Below, piece by piece: positions 42,400 to 52,300 of a DNA stretch of 64,000 nt (positions within the stretch are counted from its first letter, which is position 1; each line of letters starts with the position of its first letter). Location of the stretch: positions 6,875,001-6,939,000 of the forward strand of contig NZ_CP080519.1 in the NCBI RefSeq assembly GCF_019468465.1, read 5' to 3'. The notes beneath the pieces were generated by a model. The model searched no databases. It saw only the letters and a list, made by a program, of their open reading frames with translations, and was not told the origin of the DNA. The position numbers and the translations under genes are program-made. Source of the stretch: Amycolatopsis sp. DSM 110486. GTDB lineage: Bacteria; Actinomycetota; Actinomycetes; Mycobacteriales; Pseudonocardiaceae.

Positions 42400-43575
42400 A
42401 TGTCTTCGTTGCGTTTCGGTGCCTTCATGTCGCCCCTGCACCCCGTCGGGGAGGATCCCACTCTGCTGCTGCAGAGAGATCTCGAGATCGTCCAGCGGCT
42501 GGACGAGCTGAACTACGACGAGGTCTGGATCGGTGAGCACCACTCGTCCGGCTGGGGATCCATTTCCTCCCCGGAGGTCGTCCTCGCCGCCGCCGCCGAG
42601 CGCACCCGCCGGATCCGCGTGGCCACCGGGGTCACGGCGCTGCCCTACCACCACCCGTTCATGGTGGCCGAGCGGGCGGTGCAGCTGGACCACCTGACAC
42701 GGGGCCGGTTCATGCTCGGGGTGGGAGCCGGCTCGGTCATCGGTGACATGCACATGATGGGCGTCGCGCCCGCCGACACCCGCCGCCGCACGGAACAGTC
42801 CCTCGAAGTGATCGTGCGGCTGCTGCGCGGGCACGTCGTCACCCACTCCACCGACTGGTTCGCCCTGGCGGACGGCCGGCTGCAGCTGCAGCCGTTCACG
42901 CCGGGCGGGTTCGAGATCGCCGTGGCGAGCGCCGCGTCGCCGTTCGGCATGCGCCTGGCCGGGCGGCTGGGTGTCTCGGCCCTCTCGCACGCGGCGCCGC
43001 CGTGGGGCGCGATGCGCGCGGGGCACGGGATCGGTGTGGAGAAGCTGGCGGGACAGTGGCAGCACCTCGCCGAAGCGGCGGACGCGGCGGGCCACGAGGC
43101 GTCGCGCTCGAGGTGGCGGCTCGCCGTCCCGGTCCACGTCGCGCACTCCCGCGACGAAGCCGTCGAGCAGGTGTACGGCGGCTGGCTGCGCCAGCGCGTG
43201 GAGCTGTGGACGGAAACGATGGGCATGCCCATGGGGCGCGGGGATGCTGCGGCCCGCAAGGCATTCGAGTCCACGGTCGACGCCGGCGGTATCATTCTCG
43301 GCGACGTGGACGACTGTGTCGCAGGTGTTCAGAAGCTGCAGGAAGCCAGTGGGGGATTCGGAACTTTGCTGCTGTCGATCCAGCATTGGGCCCGCCACGA
43401 GCACACCGTGGAAAGCCTCGACCTCTTCGCCCGCCACGTCGCTCCCCGCTTCACCGGTTCCGCCGAGGGCCTGCGCGCCTCGCAGAGCTGGGCGGCGGCC
43501 AGCAAGGCGATTTTCCAGCGGGAGAACCACGAAGCCCGCACCCAGGTGACCAGCGGACAGGAGACCGCCCGATGA
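42400..43575 (+). CDS. Luciferase-like flavin-dependent monooxygenase
   Basis: The protein has 391 residues from ATG 42400 (GAGAGGA upstream). TIM-barrel LLM features are LRFGAFMSPLHPVGEDP, YDEVWIGEHHSSGWGSISSPEVVLAAAAERT, RIRVATGVTALPYHHP and GRFMLGVGAGSVIGD, close to the alkanal-monooxygenase/LadA branch. It uses reduced flavin and oxygen, possibly supplied by the FMN reductase at 34081-34677. Likely chemistry: hydroxylation, Baeyer-Villiger or N-oxidation of the ACP-bound unit or final product. The transporter gene overlaps its stop (ATGA). Confidence 0.9.
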   Translation: MSSLRFGAFMSPLHPVGEDPTLLLQRDLEIVQRLDELNYDEVWIGEHHSSGWGSISSPEVVLAAAAERTRRIRVATGVTALPYHHPFMVAERAVQLDHLTRGRFMLGVGAGSVIGDMHMMGVAPADTRRRTEQSLEVIVRLLRGHVVTHSTDWFALADGRLQLQPFTPGGFEIAVASAASPFGMRLAGRLGVSALSHAAPPWGAMRAGHGIGVEKLAGQWQHLAEAADAAGHEASRSRWRLAVPVHVAHSRDEAVEQVYGGWLRQRVELWTETMGMPMGRGDAAARKAFESTVDAGGIILGDVDDCVAGVQKLQEASGGFGTLLLSIQHWARHEHTVESLDLFARHVAPRFTGSAEGLRASQSWAAASKAIFQRENHEARTQVTSGQETAR

Positions 43576-44825
43576 CGCAGGTCGAACCGAAGGCCCCAGG
43601 CCGTACCCGCATCGGGCGGGACCTCTGGATCCTCACGTTCTGCCAGTTCCTCTACTACGGCGGCACGAGCGTCGACCTGACCCTCACGGCCGTCGTGGGC
43701 CTGCACCTGGCCCCCACCCCGGCACTGGCGACGGCGCCGCTGACCGCGATGACGACGGTCGCGGTGATCGCCTCGTACGGGACCGGTGTGCTGGCCGCCC
43801 GGTTCGGCCACCGGCAGGTGCTCGCCGTCGGCGCGTTCCTCGCTGTGGTCGGCGGGCTCGTCTCGGTCTACGCCACCATCACCGGGTCCTTCTGGGTGCT
43901 CTGCGCCGGCACCGCGATCGTCGGCCTGTACAAGGCGACGGGCGGCTACTTCCGGTACCTGGCCACGGATCTCGCACCCGAGCACCAGCGGGAGCGGGCA
44001 CTGAGCATCGTGCTGACCGGCGGCGTGCTGGCGGCGATCATCGGCCCGCTCGCGGCCACCTGGGCCAGCGACCTGTTCCGGGCCGAGTTCGCGGGGTCCT
44101 ACCTCCTGGTGGCCATCCTCGGTGCCGTGACGGTGCCACTGGTGATGGCGGTCCGCAGCCCCGCGCGGCGGCGCGCGGCCACCGCCGTGGCCGCTGCCGC
44201 CACCACGGCCGCGGCCGTGGTGCAGGTTCGCGTGCGCGAGGTGGTCCGCACCAGCAACTTCATCGTCGCGTTCGCGCTGCTGGCGGTGTCGGGCGGGGTG
44301 ATGACGCTGTTGATGGCCGTCGGGCCGATCGGCAGCGAGCACGCCGGGCACACCCTCGGCGAGGGCGCCATGGTGATCCAGTGGCACCTGATCGGCATGT
44401 TCGCGCCGTCACTGATCAGCGGCAAGCTCGTGTCCCGCTGGGGCGCCGACCGCACCGGCCTCATCGGCGCCGCGGTGCTGCTCGCGGGTGCGGTCGTCGG
44501 CGCGTCCGGCCTCGGCCTGACCGCCTTCACGGTGTCGCTCGGCCTCGTCGGCGTGGGCTGGAACCTGCTCTACGTCGCGGGAACCGCGTTCGTGATCCGC
44601 ACCTACCCGGCCGGCGGCGGCGGGCGGGTGCAGGGGGTCATGGAGGCGACGACCGCCGTCGTGTCGGGTGCGGCTTCCTTCTCCGCCAGCCCGATCTTCC
44701 TGTCGCTGGGCTGGCAGGGCACCAACGTCGCCGCGGGTCTGTTCCCACTGGTGCTCGTGATCGCCATGGTTTTCGTGTACCGCAACGGTCGCCGGCAGAA
44801 GGCGCTCGAACCGCAACTCGGCTGA
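43572..44825 (+). CDS. MFS exporter of the cluster
   Basis: The protein has 417 residues, 12 predicted membrane helices. It begins WILTFCQFLYYGGTSVDLTLTAVVGLHL, with GTGVLAARFGHRQVLAVGAF as the loop 2-3 motif and a second half from about residue 225 (NFIVAFALLAVSGGVMTLLM). It resembles drug/proton antiporters. It is the last gene of the building-block operon, probably exporting the product or giving self-resistance. A strong terminator follows within 13 bases. Confidence 0.9.
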   Translation: MTQVEPKAPGRTRIGRDLWILTFCQFLYYGGTSVDLTLTAVVGLHLAPTPALATAPLTAMTTVAVIASYGTGVLAARFGHRQVLAVGAFLAVVGGLVSVYATITGSFWVLCAGTAIVGLYKATGGYFRYLATDLAPEHQRERALSIVLTGGVLAAIIGPLAATWASDLFRAEFAGSYLLVAILGAVTVPLVMAVRSPARRRAATAVAAAATTAAAVVQVRVREVVRTSNFIVAFALLAVSGGVMTLLMAVGPIGSEHAGHTLGEGAMVIQWHLIGMFAPSLISGKLVSRWGADRTGLIGAAVLLAGAVVGASGLGLTAFTVSLGLVGVGWNLLYVAGTAFVIRTYPAGGGGRVQGVMEATTAVVSGAASFSASPIFLSLGWQGTNVAAGLFPLVLVIAMVFVYRNGRRQKALEPQLG

Positions 44826-44837
44826 CGGGAAGCGAAA

Positions 44838-44866
44838 GGGGGCTCGCGGAGGTTCCGCGAGCCCCG
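44838..44866. terminator. Bidirectional terminator between MFS and C-domain genes
   Basis: GGGGCTCGCGGA and TCCGCGAGCCCC form a 12-bp perfect stem with a three-base loop, between convergent stop codons at 44825 and 44882. Confidence 0.85.
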
Positions 44867-44881
44867 TTCGCCGTTCGGCCG

Positions 44882-46168
44882 TCAGGCCGGGAAACGCCGG
44901 CCGTGCAGGAGCGCGTGCATGCCGAGCAGCACACCGCGGACGTGCTCGGCCGTGGTGTCCCTGGCTCGCAGGCGGAACGTGACACCCGCCTTGCCGTGGT
45001 CGATGGCGCGCAGGTAGAAACGCGGGCCGATGGCGTGGAACGGCTCGGCCCAGGTGATCCGCGGCTCCGTGTCGTCGAGCGGGTCGATGGCTGCGTCGGT
45101 GGTGAAGAAGTTGAACGACCACACGGATTCCGGTTCCGAGCCGGCCGCGGTGACGCGCGTCCGCAGCTCGGCGACGCGGTCGAGGTCGTAGACGCCGAGG
45201 CGGTAGGCCTGGAGGCCGAGCTGGTTGACGCGGACGATCACGTCGTCGAACGGTTCGCCCGGCTCTGCGTCGACCTGGGTCGGCGCCCAGGAGTTCAGCG
45301 ATGTGACGTACTGCTGCAGGCGCGCGGAAAACCGGTTGGAGGAGATCAGCCGGACCGGCAGCGACCACGTGTCGTGGACGTGGCCGGCAGCGACCAGGTA
45401 CGCGCTCAGCAGCACCGAAGAGAGCGACACGCCCAACCGGTCGGCCGTCTCCTGTGCGGCCACTCGGGCGGTCTCCGAGCTGAGCGCGGCGAGCAGCACG
45501 GGGGAGTCGTGCTCGGCGAACGGCCCGCCGCCGGCGCCGGCCGGCGCGGGGGTGGCGTAGGTGGCCGTGAGCATGCGTTCCCAGTGCCGCAGGGCGGCGT
45601 CGTGCTTGGCGCGGAACTTCTCGGAGCGCTGCTCGTTCGCGAGGTCCACGAGGTGGTAGGCGGCCTCGGCCGGCGCGGGTGCTCCCGGGCCGGTGAGCTC
45701 GGCCAGCACCTCCTCGCACAGCAGCCGGCGGCTGAACGCGTCGGCGGTGATGTGATGGTTGGCGAAGACGATGTGGCCGGCACGGAACCCGTCGGTCACG
45801 ATTCGCGCCCGCCAGCTGAAGTCGCTGCGCAGGTCGAACGGTTCGCGCGCCGCCTCGTCGGCCACCTCGCCCAGCTCGGCCCGTTCGGCGGTGACGACCT
45901 CGACGTCGAGCGGCCCGCCCGGTGCGTTCACGGTCTGCGTGGGGTTCTTCTTGTCGGTGAGGTCGTAGGTGGTCCGCAACGAGTCGTGCCGGGCGGCGAC
46001 GACGTCGAACGCGGCGCGGACCCGGTCGGTGCTCACCGGGACCGGAACCGGCCACAGCTCGGCGCCGTTCGGCTCGTGCCACCGGTGTCTCGGGTGGAAC
46101 TCGACGTCACGCCAGCAGGAAAGCTGTCCGAACGTCAAGGGCCCGGTCAGGGTTCCGGATGGTTTCAT
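44882..46168 (-). CDS. Free-standing NRPS condensation-domain protein
   Basis: The protein has 428 residues from ATG 46168 (GAGG upstream). One condensation domain: LTFGQLSCWRDVEFH at the start, the active site VFANHHITADAFS (HHxxxD kept, the following Gly replaced by Ala), RLISSNRFSARLQQYVTSLNSW and VWSFNFFTTD. No carrier or adenylation domain. It could join chains held on separate carriers or release the product by amide/ester formation. It is divergent from the large NRPS gene with a shared 150-base promoter region. Confidence 0.9.
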   Translation of the reverse strand: MKPSGTLTGPLTFGQLSCWRDVEFHPRHRWHEPNGAELWPVPVPVSTDRVRAAFDVVAARHDSLRTTYDLTDKKNPTQTVNAPGGPLDVEVVTAERAELGEVADEAAREPFDLRSDFSWRARIVTDGFRAGHIVFANHHITADAFSRRLLCEEVLAELTGPGAPAPAEAAYHLVDLANEQRSEKFRAKHDAALRHWERMLTATYATPAPAGAGGGPFAEHDSPVLLAALSSETARVAAQETADRLGVSLSSVLLSAYLVAAGHVHDTWSLPVRLISSNRFSARLQQYVTSLNSWAPTQVDAEPGEPFDDVIVRVNQLGLQAYRLGVYDLDRVAELRTRVTAAGSEPESVWSFNFFTTDAAIDPLDDTEPRITWAEPFHAIGPRFYLRAIDHGKAGVTFRLRARDTTAEHVRGVLLGMHALLHGRRFPA

Positions 46169-46231
46169 GGTGTCCTCGTGGTCGTCGAATCTCCCTCGCC
46201 TGTTCATTGATAGCGCGGCAGCCGGGTCCCG

Positions 46232-46263
46232 GGCGGCAGCTTGGCGCACGGATAACTGCCGCC
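46232..46263. promoter_or_regulatory. Dyad GGCGGCAG-N16-CTGCCGCC in a divergent promoter
   Basis: A perfect 8-bp dyad between the condensation-protein and NRPS genes. Similar CGGCAG/CTGCCG dyads occur at 55292-55312 and 57427-57445 within the cluster. Confidence 0.4.
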
Positions 46264-46319
46264 GGAGTGCCCGCCTTGCTGCCGGATGGTGCGGCGGCGC
46301 CGAACCTAGATTTTTCAGG

Positions 46320-49300
46320 GTGCGTAGCTCATCCGGTGCCGACGAGTTCGAGCCCGCTCTAGTCGGCGAAGGCGCCCCGGGCGCCGAATGGCAGTCGATC
46401 GCGCTGGCCACCCGGCTCCCGTGTGGGGTGCCGGGCGAAAGAGCGTGGCTGGGCGCTTGGGCGATCGCACTGGGCGCCACCCTGGGCCGCACCGAGGTCT
46501 GCTTCGGCGCAGGCGAGGACACCGTGTTCGCCCACCTCGATCCCGACCGCACGGTGGCCGAGCTGCTCACCGGTCTGGACCACCGCAGTGGACACAGGAA
46601 AGGGCGCTACGACACGGCTTTCGGGGAGAGCGGCGACAAGGACGTGGTCGTGGTCGTCGACCGGGGTGTGCTGCGCCACCGCACGGACGCCGCCCGGGCC
46701 CGGTCGCTGGCCGTGCGTCTCGAACTCGCACTGGCGGCCGTCGTCACCACCCCCGGCGCCCGCCTGCGGGAGCTCGACCTGCTCACCCGGCAGGAACGCG
46801 AAGATGCGCTCGTGGGCTGGCAGGGCGAGGTCGTCGAGCTGCCGGCCACGACGCTGCCGGACCTGATCACCGAGACCGTCCGGCGTGTGCCCGCCGCGAC
46901 CGCGCTGCGTTTCGAGGGTGCCTCGGTCACCTACGCCGAGCTGGCGGCGCGCGCCAACCGGCTGGCTCACCACCTGAGCGCGCTCGGGGCCGGGCCGCGA
47001 AGCGTGGTGGCGGTGGCCGTCCCGCGGTCGGTGGAGCTGGTCGTCGCCCTGCTGGCGGTGCACAAACTGGCCGCCGCCTACCTGCCGCTCGACCGCGACC
47101 ACCCGCGCGAGCGGCTGGCGACGGTGCTCGAGGAGGCGCGGCCCGCAGTGGTCCTGACCACCGGCCCGGAGGCCGATCTGCCGGACGGTCACCCGGTGCT
47201 GGCGCTGGACGACCCCGCCGTGGTGGCTGCGCTCGAGGCCGAACCTGAGACACCTCCGTCGATCCGCGTGGCCGGGGACGACCCGGCCTACGTCATCTAC
47301 ACCTCCGGGTCGACCGGGCGGCCCAAGGGTGTCGTGGTCACCCACGCGGCGATCGTGAACCGGTTGCTGTGGATGCAGTCGCGCTACCCGCTCACCGAGT
47401 CGGACCGGGTCGTGCAGAAGACCCCGATCACCTTCGACGTGTCGGTGCCGGAACTGTTCGGCCCGCTGATCGCCGGCGCGGTGCTCGTGCTCGCGCGCCC
47501 GGGCGGGCACCGGGATCCGGCCTACCTCGCCGGGCTTTTCACCGGTGAAGGTGTGACGTGCGCACATTTCGTGCCGTCGATGCTCCAGGTCTTCCTGCAG
47601 GACCCGGCAGCCGCGCGCTGCGCCTCGCTGCGCCGGATCTCCTGCAGCGGCGAAGCGCTGTCTCCGCAGACCCGGGACCGGTGCCTGGCGCTGCTCGACG
47701 TGCAATTGCTGAACCTTTACGGGCCGACGGAGGCCGCGGTCGAGGTGACCTACTGGGACTGCGGCGGCGACGAGCCCGGCGCACCGGTGCCGATCGGGCT
47801 GCCGGTCTGGAACACGAGGCTGTACGTGCTGGACGCGGTGTCCCGGCCCGTCCCGGTGGGAGTTCCCGGCGAGCTGTACCTCGCGGGCGCCCAGCTCGCC
47901 ATCGGGTACCTCAACCGTCCGGACCTGACCGAGGAACGGTTCGGCTCCGATCCGTTCGGTCCGCCGGGCAGCCGCATGTACCGGACCGGTGACGTGGTCC
48001 GCCGGCGCGCCGACGGAGTGGTCGAGTACCTCGGGAGGGCCGACGACCAGGTGAAGATCCGCGGCTTCCGCGTGGAGCTCGGCGAGGTCGAGTCCGTGGT
48101 GCGGCGGGCGCCGGGGGTGGTTCACGCCGCCGTCGTCGTGCGCCCGGACCGGTTCGGTGAGCCGCGGATCGTGGCCTACCCGGTGTCCGCCGGTGGTGTC
48201 CTCGACGTGGCGGCGCTGCGCGCGTTCGTCGCGGGCGTGGTGCCCGACTACATGGTGCCCGCTGCGTTCGTCCGGCTCGACGAATTGCCGGTGACCGCCA
48301 ACGGCAAGCTGGACCGCAAGCGGCTGCCCGAACCGGCCGCCGTGGCGACGGGCGCCGGCGGCAGTGCGCGGACCGAACGCGAGGCACAGCTGTGCCGGCT
48401 GTTCTCCGACGTGCTCGAACTGCCGGGGATCGGTGTGGGGGACGACTTTTTCGCGCTCGGCGGGCAGTCCCTGCTTGCCGTGCGGCTGCTGAGCCGGATC
48501 CGGACCGTGCTGGGCGCCGACCTCGACCTGGCCACGGTGTTCGACGCGCCGACCCCGGCGGAGCTCGCACGTGCCCTCGATGCCGCGGCCCCCCGGCCGG
48601 AGCGCCGTGCGTTGCGGCCGGCCTCCCGACCGGAGCGTGTTCCCCTTTCCGCGGCCCAGCGGGGGATGTGGTTGCTGAACCGGTTGGAGGGCCCCAGCGC
48701 CACCTACAACATCCCGCTGTCGTTGACCCTGCGCGGCCCGCTCGACGTGACGGCGCTCGGGGCGGCACTGCGGGAACTGGTGACCCGGCACGAGATCCTG
48801 CGCACCGGCTACCGCGAGATCGACGGCGCGCCGGTCCAGGTCGTGCGGGAGCCCCGGATTCCGCTCGACGTTGTGCGCGCCGAGCCGGCGGGGCTGGCCG
48901 ACCGGGTGCGCGTCGAAGCGCGGCGGCCGTTCGACCTCACACGCGACCCGGTCGTCCGGGCGACCTTGTTCGCGGTCACCGAGGAGCACCACGTGCTGCT
49001 GCTCGTCGTGCACCACATCGCCGGCGACGGCTGGTCGATCCGCCCGATCGCCGACGATCTCGCCGCCGCGTACCTTTCCGAAGTGGACGGAGTACCCGCG
49101 TCGCGGCCACCGCTTCCGATTCAATACGCGGATTACGCGCGCTGGCAGGCGGAAACGCTCGAACCGGTGCTGGCGGAGCAGCTGTCCTATTGGGAACGCC
49201 GGCTTGCCGGAGCGCCGGCCGAACTCGCCTTGCCTGCCGACCGGCCGCGGCCGGCAGGCGGGGAGAGTTCGGCCCACCGGGCTGGCCTGGTCGAGTTCAC

Positions 49301-52300
49301 CGTGGACGCCACCGTCACCGGCCGGCTGCGCGAGCTCGCAACCCGGCATCGGGTCACGCTGTTCATGGTCCTGCACGCGGGCCTCGCCGCGCTGCTCACC
49401 CGGCTCGGCGCGGGCGAAGACCTGCCGATCGGCTCGGTGGTCGCGGGCCGGCCGGACGAGGCGCTGGAGGAGCTGGTCGGCTTCTTCGTCAACACCCTCG
49501 TCCTGCGGACCGACACCAGCGGGAACCCGGGGTTCGGCGAGCTGCTCGACCGGGTCCGGGAGGCGGACCTGGCCGCGTTCCGATACCAGGACGCGCCGTT
49601 CGACCTCGTCGTCGAACGGCTCAACCCCCCTCGCCCGCCGGGCCGGCACCCGCTGTTCCAGACGATGCTCGTGCTCCAGAACACCGCGACGGCCGGGTTC
49701 GGCGCGGGCGCGCTGACCGGCGAGGTCGAGGAACTCCCGGTCGGCGAAGCGAAGTTCGACCTGTGCGTCACCTTCACCGAGCACCCGACCGGGCTGGCGG
49801 CGGTGCTCGAATACGCCACAGACCTGTTCGACGAGGAGACCGCGGACCTGCTCGCGACCGCCCTGCGGGACGTGCTGGCCGAGCTGGCCACCGCTCCGGA
49901 CACTCGGGTCGGTGAACTGGCCGTGCCCGAGGAACTCGTCGGCCGCGGCACACCGCCGGTCGCGGAACCGGCCGGCACGGCGGCGGTCGTCACGGGACCG
50001 CCACGCACCGCGCAGGAGGAGCTCCTGCTGGCCGCGTTCCGGGACCTGCTCGGCCGGCCCGACATCGACCTGGGCGGCAACTTCTTCGAGTTCGGCGGGT
50101 ACTCGCTGCTCGCCGTCCGCCTGGTCAGCCGGGTGCGCGCCGTGCTCGGCGTCGACCTGACGGTGCGGCAGCTGTTCGAGACTCCGACTGTCGCGGGCCT
50201 CGCGGGCTACCTGCGGGGCGCGTCCGGGCCCAGCCGGCCCGCGCTCACCCGGCAGCCGGCCGAGCCGGACCAGATCCCGCTTTCCCACGCACAGCAACGG
50301 CTTTGGTTCCTCAACCACGTGAGCGGGCCGACCGGCACGTACAACGTGCCCTGGGCGTTCCGCGCCCGCGGCCCGCTCGACCTGGCCGCCCTGCGCGCCG
50401 CGGTCCGCGACGTGGTCACGAGGCACGAGCCGCTGCGCACGGTCTTTCCCGACGTGGCCGGTGTGCCCGCGCAGCGGCTGCTCGATCCCGGTGAGGTCAC
50501 CGTGGCCGTGGTCGACGGGGACGCCGACCTGGTCTTCCGGCAGCACGCCGGGCGCGGGTTCGACCTCGCGGTGGACGCACCCCTGCGGGTGACGGTGATC
50601 GTGGTGGCACCGGATGAGCACGTCGTGCTGTTCGTGATGCACCACATCGCGGTCGACGGCTGGTCGTTGAACGTGCTCGCGCGTGACTTCGCCACCGCGT
50701 ACCGGGCGCGGCTCGGCGGCAACGCGCCCGGCTGGTCCGAGCTGCCCGTCCGATACGTCGACTACACCGCCTGGCAGGACCGGCTGGACACCACCGAGGG
50801 GCTCGCCTACTGGCGGCGCGCGCTGGCCGGGTCGCCGGACACGATCGCGCTGCCCACGTCCGGGGACCGGCCGGACGCGCCGGCCGGGGAGGTCCGCCTC
50901 GCGCTCGGCACCGGTGCCCACGCCGGTCTGCAGGAGCTGGCCCGGGCGCACGGCGTGACGCTGTTCATGGTGCTGCAGGCCGCGGTCGCCGTGGTGCTCA
51001 CCCGGACCGGGTCGGGCACGGACCTCCCGATCGGCACCGCCGTCGCGGGCCGTGCCGACGACGCGCTGGCCGACCTCGTCGGCTTCTTCGTCAACACCCT
51101 CGTGCTGCGCGTGGACACCTCCGGCGAGCCGTCGTTCGCCGGGTTGCTCGAGCGGGTGCGCGAGGTCGACCTCGCCGCCTACGTCCACGAGGATCTTCCG
51201 TTCGACCGGCTCGTCGAGGCGCTCAACCCGCACCGGTCGGGCACGAACCAGGCGTTGTTCCAGGTCAGCGTGGTGCTCAACGAGGGCGATCCGCTGCCCC
51301 CGCGGCTGCCCGGACTCGTCGTGACGCCCGGGCCCGAGGCGGGCCCGACGGCGAAGTTCGACCTGGCCTTCACCTTCACCGAGCGGGACGGCTTGGCGGG
51401 CCTCGTGGAATACAGCACGGGCCGCTTCGACGCCGCGACCGTCACGGTGCTGGCCGAGTGCGTGAGCGCCGTGCTCGAAGCGGTGCTGCGCGCACCGGAC
51501 GTGCCGATCGGCGAGATCGACCTGCCGAGGCTGCCTGCGCGGGCTGCCGGGCCGGTGACGCGGCAGCGGACGGCCGGCCCCGAGGTGATCGCCGACCCGG
51601 AGGTGACCGAGGCGCTGCGCCGCCTGTTCGCCGACGTGCTGGAACGCGCGGACGTGGACCCGCACGACAACTTCTTCGAGCTGGGCGGCTATTCGCTCAC
51701 CGCCGCCCGGCTGGTGGGCACGATCCGCCGGTCGCTGGGCACGGACGTCGCCGTACGGACCCTCTTCGAGGCGCCGACCCCGGTCGCGCTGGCCGCGCGG
51801 CTGGGTGCCGACCGCCGGACCGAACGGGCGAGCTCGCTCGAGCCCGTGTTCGCCTTGCGTGCCACCGGATCCGGAACCCCGCTGTTCTGCGTGGCCCCGG
51901 CGGCGGGCATCGGCTGGGTCTACTCCGGACTGCTGGGGTGGCTCGGGGCAGGCAACCCGGTGTTCGCGCTGCAGTCGCGAGCGCTCGGGGAACCCGCGGC
52001 GCTGGGCGAGAGCGCCGAGGAGATCGTGGCCGGTCACCTGGCGCGGATCCGGGCGGTGCGGCCGCACGGGCCGTACGCCTTGCTCGGCTGGTCGTTCGGC
52101 GGCGCGGTCGCGCACCGGCTGGCGGCCCGGCTGCAGGCCGAGGGCGAGGTGGTCGAACTCGTGTCCATTATGGATGGTTACCCGGCGCGTACCGGCCGGC
52201 CCCGGGATCCGCAAGACCCTGAGCTGATCGGCGAGCTGCTGGCCTCATTGGGGCTCGACGAGGGCTTGCCGGGACAGGATTTCGTGAAGATCGTGTCCCA

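Noticed and set aside
46359-52214. A 1951-codon minus-strand frame opposite the NRPS gene
   Set aside because: Its product is His/Arg/Gly-rich without any domain; it is the antisense shadow of the well-supported NRPS frame, as is common in very GC-rich DNA.
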